A stretch of 64,000 nucleotides of DNA. It comes from Cylindrotheca closterium (taxonomy: Eukaryota > Bacillariophyta > Bacillariophyceae > Bacillariales > Bacillariaceae). Location of the stretch: the NCBI GenBank assembly GCA_933822405.4, contig CAKOGP040001869.1, forward strand, positions 826,816 through 890,815. The letters run 5' to 3'. Under the pieces are notes generated by a model, which ran no database searches, had not been told where the DNA came from, and was given only the letters and a program-made list of their open reading frames with translations. Below, one piece after another: positions 59,507 through 64,000 of this stretch. A program made the position numbers and the translations under genes. The number at the start of each line of letters is the position of its first letter. The stretch's first letter is position 1.

Positions 59507-60517
59507 ATGATGTGCAGGCTATCGTTGTATTTTATCCTGCTCATAATTATCCAAGTCGCAGTCAGTGAACTCGATCAACTGGCCAAAGTCTACGACAATG
59601 TGGTGGACCGGGAAACGGCAGAATGGTTGCACCAAGAGTGTCTTCAAGTGGAACGTGACCACAAAGACATTGGTTTTCGATTCCCTCTCGACAATCCTTC
59701 TAAATACCATCCCGTGGAACAATTCTTGAACCAGTTGCTTTTGGAATTGTACCCCAAGACGAATAGTGGTGATCATCCATTGTATTTTGTGGAATACTGG
59801 TCTCGCAGCAAATGGATGCTCATTATGAGCCATGCAGACATGGACGAAGAACATCACGAGAAACTCATGTTCAGTGGTGCCACTGGTTTTGGAAAAAATT
59901 CCCTAAGACATCCCGAAATTGGACACGTCTTGTATCTCAAGGTCGGCCGTAATGTGCGTGGACCTACCGTCGTGTGGAATGTGACCCGAGGTGGTGATTT
60001 TGCGGATGGTCAAGAGAATGAAATGGTCATTGTACCGGCCGTAGAGGGCCGTTTGACGCGGTTTCAAGGAGACAAACTTCATGGGGTTCCACGGCCGGGC
60101 GATGTCTATTGGACGGTCCAACAGGATGGGAATCAACACGAACCAGAAGACTTGTGGATGCGATCCGTCTTGCTCTTTAACTTGTGGCCAGTCAGCAAGG
60201 GAAAGCCTGGTATTGTCATATCTGAAGCCAATGATAAAGAAAAAAAACCAACATCTCAGTCTTGCAATAACATGCAAGAGTGGAAGATTGTGGAACATAC
60301 TCCGCTCGCCTCGGATCCATCCGAGGAGGCTCGAACAAAGTTCAAAATGCCCCTCATGGGAGATGTAGAACGACGAGGGACCGAAAAAATTGTGGCCAAA
60401 CTAGAGTCTCAGTCCAATATCAAAGCTGCCATGATGGAAGAATCGAAAGTGACGAGTTCGATAGTCACTGGAGAACGAAGAAAGGCTTGGTTTTCATTCA
60501 TGGGGATTGAATTTTGA
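59507..60517 (+). CDS. Secreted 2-oxoglutarate/Fe(II) dioxygenase-like protein
   Basis: A 336-residue single exon. The signal peptide is MMCRLSLYFILLIIIQVAVS. The metal site is visible as His109 and Asp111 (MSHADMDEE) and His192 (DKLHGVPRPG). Arg219 (MRSVLLFNLW) is the likely 2-oxoglutarate ligand. VLYLKVGRNVRGPTVVW and EGRLTRFQGDKLHGVPRP follow the prolyl-4-hydroxylase-type jelly roll. The C-terminal 80 residues are charged and lack a clear ER-retention signal. It may hydroxylate secreted or wall proteins in the secretory pathway; the substrate is not shown by sequence. The 3' neighbour is the AAA ATPase, on the same strand but 360 bp away, so it is a separate gene. Confidence 0.78.
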   Translation: MMCRLSLYFILLIIIQVAVSELDQLAKVYDNVVDRETAEWLHQECLQVERDHKDIGFRFPLDNPSKYHPVEQFLNQLLLELYPKTNSGDHPLYFVEYWSRSKWMLIMSHADMDEEHHEKLMFSGATGFGKNSLRHPEIGHVLYLKVGRNVRGPTVVWNVTRGGDFADGQENEMVIVPAVEGRLTRFQGDKLHGVPRPGDVYWTVQQDGNQHEPEDLWMRSVLLFNLWPVSKGKPGIVISEANDKEKKPTSQSCNNMQEWKIVEHTPLASDPSEEARTKFKMPLMGDVERRGTEKIVAKLESQSNIKAAMMEESKVTSSIVTGERRKAWFSFMGIEF

Positions 60518-60877
60518 GACAGATTACAGTACTAGTTGGTGTATTATTATTACTTTTGTAACTGGGACAAAAGGGGCTCCTAGCAAAAACACTATAGAAA
60601 ACAAATTTGTTGCAGCAAAGGAAGTTGTGCTCTGGGATTATGACATGACAATAAGGCGCTGGTATCGTAATAGAGTACAGTACCGGTAGCAGATTGATTC
60701 TTCAGATAGTCCAAGATTTTCAAACGAGTCGAATGGGTCGAGGTTCCAAGTCATCATCGATCGATCGATCTCCCGAAATCGAAAAGATTTCCATCATAAC
60801 GGTCACTTGTCACTTGTGAGAAAGCCATTCGTTTGGATTGAATTGCATCAGCACCCGACAAAGCAGCACTCGAAGAA
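60518..60877. promoter_or_regulatory. Intergenic region upstream of the AAA ATPase
   Basis: 360 bp. A GAGTACAGTACCGG element lies at about 60673-60686, another instance of the recurring motif. No gene is seen. Confidence 0.4.
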
Positions 60878-63492
60878 ATGCCAGCTCCAGCAGGACTCAT
60901 GGCCGCTCTTCAGGCCAAACAGGCCGGCGGTGGTCCCAAGATTGGTGGCCCAAGATTGCCTCCACCACCACCCGCCAAGAAGAAAAAAGAGGAATCCACC
61001 GCTATCATTCCAGAAGGGAAACTCTTTCATTTTGATACAGAAAAGGAACATGTGTTGATGGATCTGGCCAAGCAAGAACCACTTCTTACGCAAGACAGTA
61101 ATGGAAATGCCAATGTGGATATTCTAGTGCCGTTGGCTCCCTGTGTGTATCGGATGACCGACTACACCATTGCCAAGAAACAACCCATCGAAATGAGAAG
61201 GTGCATCATCAAATTGGGTGTCTTGAGGTGTTTGCAACGAGAATGTAAGACCATGAATAATTTACTTTGGAGCCGATTGAGTCCTTCCAGTGATAATGCC
61301 TTTGGAGCGATTGATTTGGACGCGGATTCGGAAGACCAGGTGATAAAACTAATTGGTGGAACCATTGAAGAAGATGAATTGGGAAAAGTCAGGTTTATGG
61401 AGTTGCTGTCGAACTGTGGTAAGTCCAAAGCATAGCATATATTTGGTTTTTTGGATGATTTGCTGCTGTAGGTGGAACTTCTCTGAAGTTGCGAGAGGGT
61501 CTCACTCCTTTCATTTCGTTAGGCGTATTTCAGAAAGTGTCCGAACTAATTCTGAAAAGAGCTGGAGTCGCTCACGAACGAGTCACAAACAATGATACTA
61601 TTGATGATGAAAACAATCCCTTTGAGATTCCTCAAATCCGTGTGGATGGATTAGATGACTTCCTAGCAGAGCTAGAGAAACTGAATCCTTCGCTACAAAA
61701 GGCACGAGATGAAATTTTGGAGACTCAAACGGTCAGCTTCTATCCTGGGTTGGGTGAGCTCTTTACACCTGGAGCCCAACTAGTATGCCATCCCGAAGGA
61801 ATGGAAGGAAGTCCGCTTGGTTGCTCTTGCGTACAATCTTGGTACACGGAAGAATTGAACAAGGCCACTAATACCATGAAACGCCGATTCATTCTGGTCA
61901 TTGAATTCATGGTATCCGTCGGTGACGAGGTTGTCTTTGTTGCCGCTTCCGATGTCTATCCAGAATTTCATGATCCCAGTCGCAATGTACCCATTAAGGA
62001 TTTGACCCACCGCAAGCTGTTGCCAAATCAAAATCCAGCCGATCAAGATTTGCTGGATCGTTTGCAACAACGAGGAGAATTCTACGCCTCAGTAGCCACC
62101 CACAATCACTATTTGGAATATCAGTCAGATTGTTTCTTTCCCATTATCCGTGGTGGATGGAGCAACAATGCCGTCAGACCGCTTTCCAAGGGTGGTCGTG
62201 TCATGATTGATGTCAAGCGTGGTATTTTGGAAGGACACATCCCCGTCAGAGGTACCTCTGATGGTATGTCCGATACCGTCAAGGAGGCCATTAAACTTTT
62301 TGAACAAAACAAAAGAACAGGCATCGCAGTTCCGTTCCGAACGGCCATTCTTCCCGGCTTTGATGGATCCGAAAAGAAGAAGGATCTGTTTGGTGAAGAA
62401 CAAGGAGATTCTGATCGACCCCACCTCTGGCAAACGTGGCCAATGCTGACTGGATTTTCCTTTACGGCGCGAGTTTGGGGCAAACTTTTGTTGAGTCTGC
62501 CCAAATCGAAGTCACCTGCTGCCCCACAAGATCCCTTGATGAGTCCTCGTCGGGCCTCCGCCAACAAGTTGGGTGTCCAACGCGGAGGATTGGGTGGTGA
62601 AGGCAAGGCTGGCAACTGTGGATACATCCAATTCCAAGAAAAAGCCTTTGAGCAATTAGTCTTGGCCGAAGATAAGAAAGAATTGATTCGAGCCGTTGCT
62701 AGAAACGCTGGTGGTGGTCCTCGCTTTGACGAGGAGGACAGTGATGACGACTATGATGATGATGAAGATGATGAGATTGGACTCGATGTGGTGGCCAACA
62801 AGGGTGCCGCATCCATCTTTCTCTTGCACGGTCCTCCTGGGTGTGGTAAGACTCTAACTGCCGAAGCCATTGCGGAACTATTGAAGAAACCACTGTACGT
62901 GGTAACCGCTGGTGATTTAGGTATCACTGCCGCCGAAGTGGAGAAGACGCTTGGATCTGTATTGGAACTGTGTCAGACTTGGGACGCCTTGGTGTTGATT
63001 GACGAAGCTGACGTCTTTTTGGAAGCTCGGAACAGTACCGAAATCCAACGGAATGCCTTGGTCTGTGTCATGCTGCGCTTGTTAGAATACTACTCGGGAT
63101 GCCTGTTCTTGAGTTCCAATCGAGCCGCTTCAAGTATTGACCCTGCCATTGCCTCTCGTATCACTGTCATGCTTGGTTACCCGTCATTGGATGAGTCGGG
63201 TCGCACCAAGGTATGGACAAACTTGATTGGTCTGGTTCCCGAGCATCCCATTGATCCCGAAACTGGAGAAATGCCTCACAAGATTGCCAAGAGTTCTCGT
63301 CGGGCTGCCAAGTACCGTGTGCCCTTTTCCGATGAGGATTACCAAGAATTGGGTGCCGCCTACTTGCTGAATGGACGGCAAATCAAAAATTCTATTATAT
63401 TGGCCCGTGCACTCGCAAGAGAACGTGGACTTCCGCTCTCCAAACCAATTCTCAAACGAGCTGTCACTGCGGTGGTAGGTGAGTCATCATAG
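60878..63492 (+). CDS. AAA-family ATPase with fungal-type N-terminal domain
   Basis: Two exons, 60878-61418 and 61472-63492, joined in phase 1 across a 53-bp GTAAGT...TAG intron, give 853 residues. Without the splice the first exon ends at TAG 61435. The N-terminus has a proline run (LPPPPPAKKKK). The middle (about 270-420) resembles the N-terminal domain of fungal-type AAA proteins: PGAQLVCHPEGMEGSPLGCS, then FILVIEFMVSVGDEVVF. An Asp/Glu-rich loop leads to the AAA core: Walker A GPPGCGKT at 634-641, Walker B LVLIDEAD with Asp691-Glu692, and sensor-1 FLSSNRA. The protein should hydrolyse ATP to remodel or unfold a partner. Partner and location are unknown. Confidence 0.87.
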
Positions 63493-63885
63493 TACTCCTT
63501 ATTGATGGAGATTCGGTTCTCCTGCGATAATTCAGATGCCAGTTCCAAGTTGCAGTCAAGACTATTATTTATAGACCTATAAAGTAAAGTCACTTCTGGT
63601 ACTGTGCAAGGTACAGTACACATTCACATCTCATCTTGAGAATAATCGTTGGCTCATGACTCAGTTCGTGACTGAATTTGAAACTTCATCATCAATGCAT
63701 CATTTTGAATCATTGCTTTGTCCATGCCATTCACCATTTTGGATTGAAGCAGCAACGCGCTTTACTCAAAGAGAACGACAATATCTTCAATTCTTGGTAT
63801 GCCTCCCAATTACCGTGGACCAAACAATCATTCATCCACTACGAAACACAAACTCCCACTACACAAAGGTTCCAAGAAGAATGCG
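63493..63885. promoter_or_regulatory. Intergenic region with inverted repeat
   Basis: About 390 bp. At 63599-63619 lies GTACTGT-gcaaggt-ACAGTAC, a 7-bp perfect inverted repeat with a 7-bp loop. It is about 270 bp upstream of the next start codon. Confidence 0.4.
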
Positions 63886-64000
63886 ATGATGAAACCTCAA
63901 GGGAAAATAAAACGTTCAGCAGTGACGATGATCATCTGGGCCATGGTTATTATAGCTCTGTTTTTGGCCATGTTATTATCAGCGACCCAAGTATGGACAT
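63886..64000 (+). CDS. N-terminus of a membrane-anchored or secreted protein, cut at window edge
   Basis: From ATG 63886 (or 63889) the frame is open to the window's end: MMKPQGKIKRSAVTMIIW, then AMVIIALFLAMLLSATQVWT. A short basic start followed by about 20 hydrophobic residues suggests a signal anchor. The organisation resembles the start of the O-fucosyltransferase at 26748, but the fragment is too short for a family call. Confidence 0.5.
   Translation, partial: MMKPQGKIKRSAVTMIIWAMVIIALFLAMLLSATQVWT

Noticed and set aside
1..64000. tRNA or rRNA genes
   Set aside because: I looked for conserved T-loop (GTTCGAATC-like) sequences and cloverleaf spacing by eye and found no convincing case; a tRNAscan run would be decisive.

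Overview
The window reads as nuclear DNA of a photosynthetic stramenopile, most likely a pennate diatom. Genes are monocistronic on both strands. Introns are short (53-187 bp) with GT-AG ends, and protein families are eukaryotic (Golgi SNARE, formin, bromodomain protein, O-fucosyltransferase, receptor guanylate cyclase). One preprotein has a plastid-type signal ending in Ala-Phe. Several secreted proteins combine RXL sites, Lys/Ser clusters and acidic repeats, as diatom silica-associated proteins do. Species cannot be fixed from sequence alone. There is one 302-bp assembly gap (26276-26577).

Layout. 1-5 kb: a secreted PT-rich protein (cut at the left edge), a plastid protein with two NTF2/SnoaL-like halves, and a BspA-type LRR gene with a collapsed partial copy beside it. 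5-19 kb: a large acidic bromodomain protein, a GOS1/GS28 SNARE, a 2178-residue formin with four KMLK-type repeats before its FH2 domain, and an unknown protein. 19-32 kb: four more small secreted proteins interleaved with a YbaK-type deacylase, a ThiE/TenI-like enzyme, a phytanoyl-CoA-dioxygenase-like gene broken by the gap, and an O-fucosyltransferase. 32-46 kb: an ARM-like protein, a ubiquitin-like protein, a receptor with a PhnD-like ectodomain, protein kinase and guanylate cyclase, a Cys-loop-receptor-like channel, two proteins without assigned function, and a DTW (acp3U) transferase fused to a GNAT domain. 46-59 kb: two paralogous proteins with a RelA/SpoT-like fold plus TPR arrays on either side of an NCA2-family gene. 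59-64 kb: a small membrane protein, a secreted 2OG-Fe(II) oxygenase, an AAA ATPase, and the start of a membrane-anchored protein at the right edge.

The most interesting items are: (1) the loose cluster of five secreted proteins at 1-32 kb, four of which share a C-terminal two-cysteine beta-rich module and three of which carry silaffin-like Lys clusters; (2) the PhnD-TM-kinase-guanylate cyclase receptor, whose kinase keeps all catalytic residues; (3) the paired RelA/SpoT-like-TPR proteins; (4) the DTW-GNAT fusion; and (5) a recurrent TACTGTA/TACAGTA palindromic motif between genes. Genes are not co-transcribed, so functional links between neighbours are inference.
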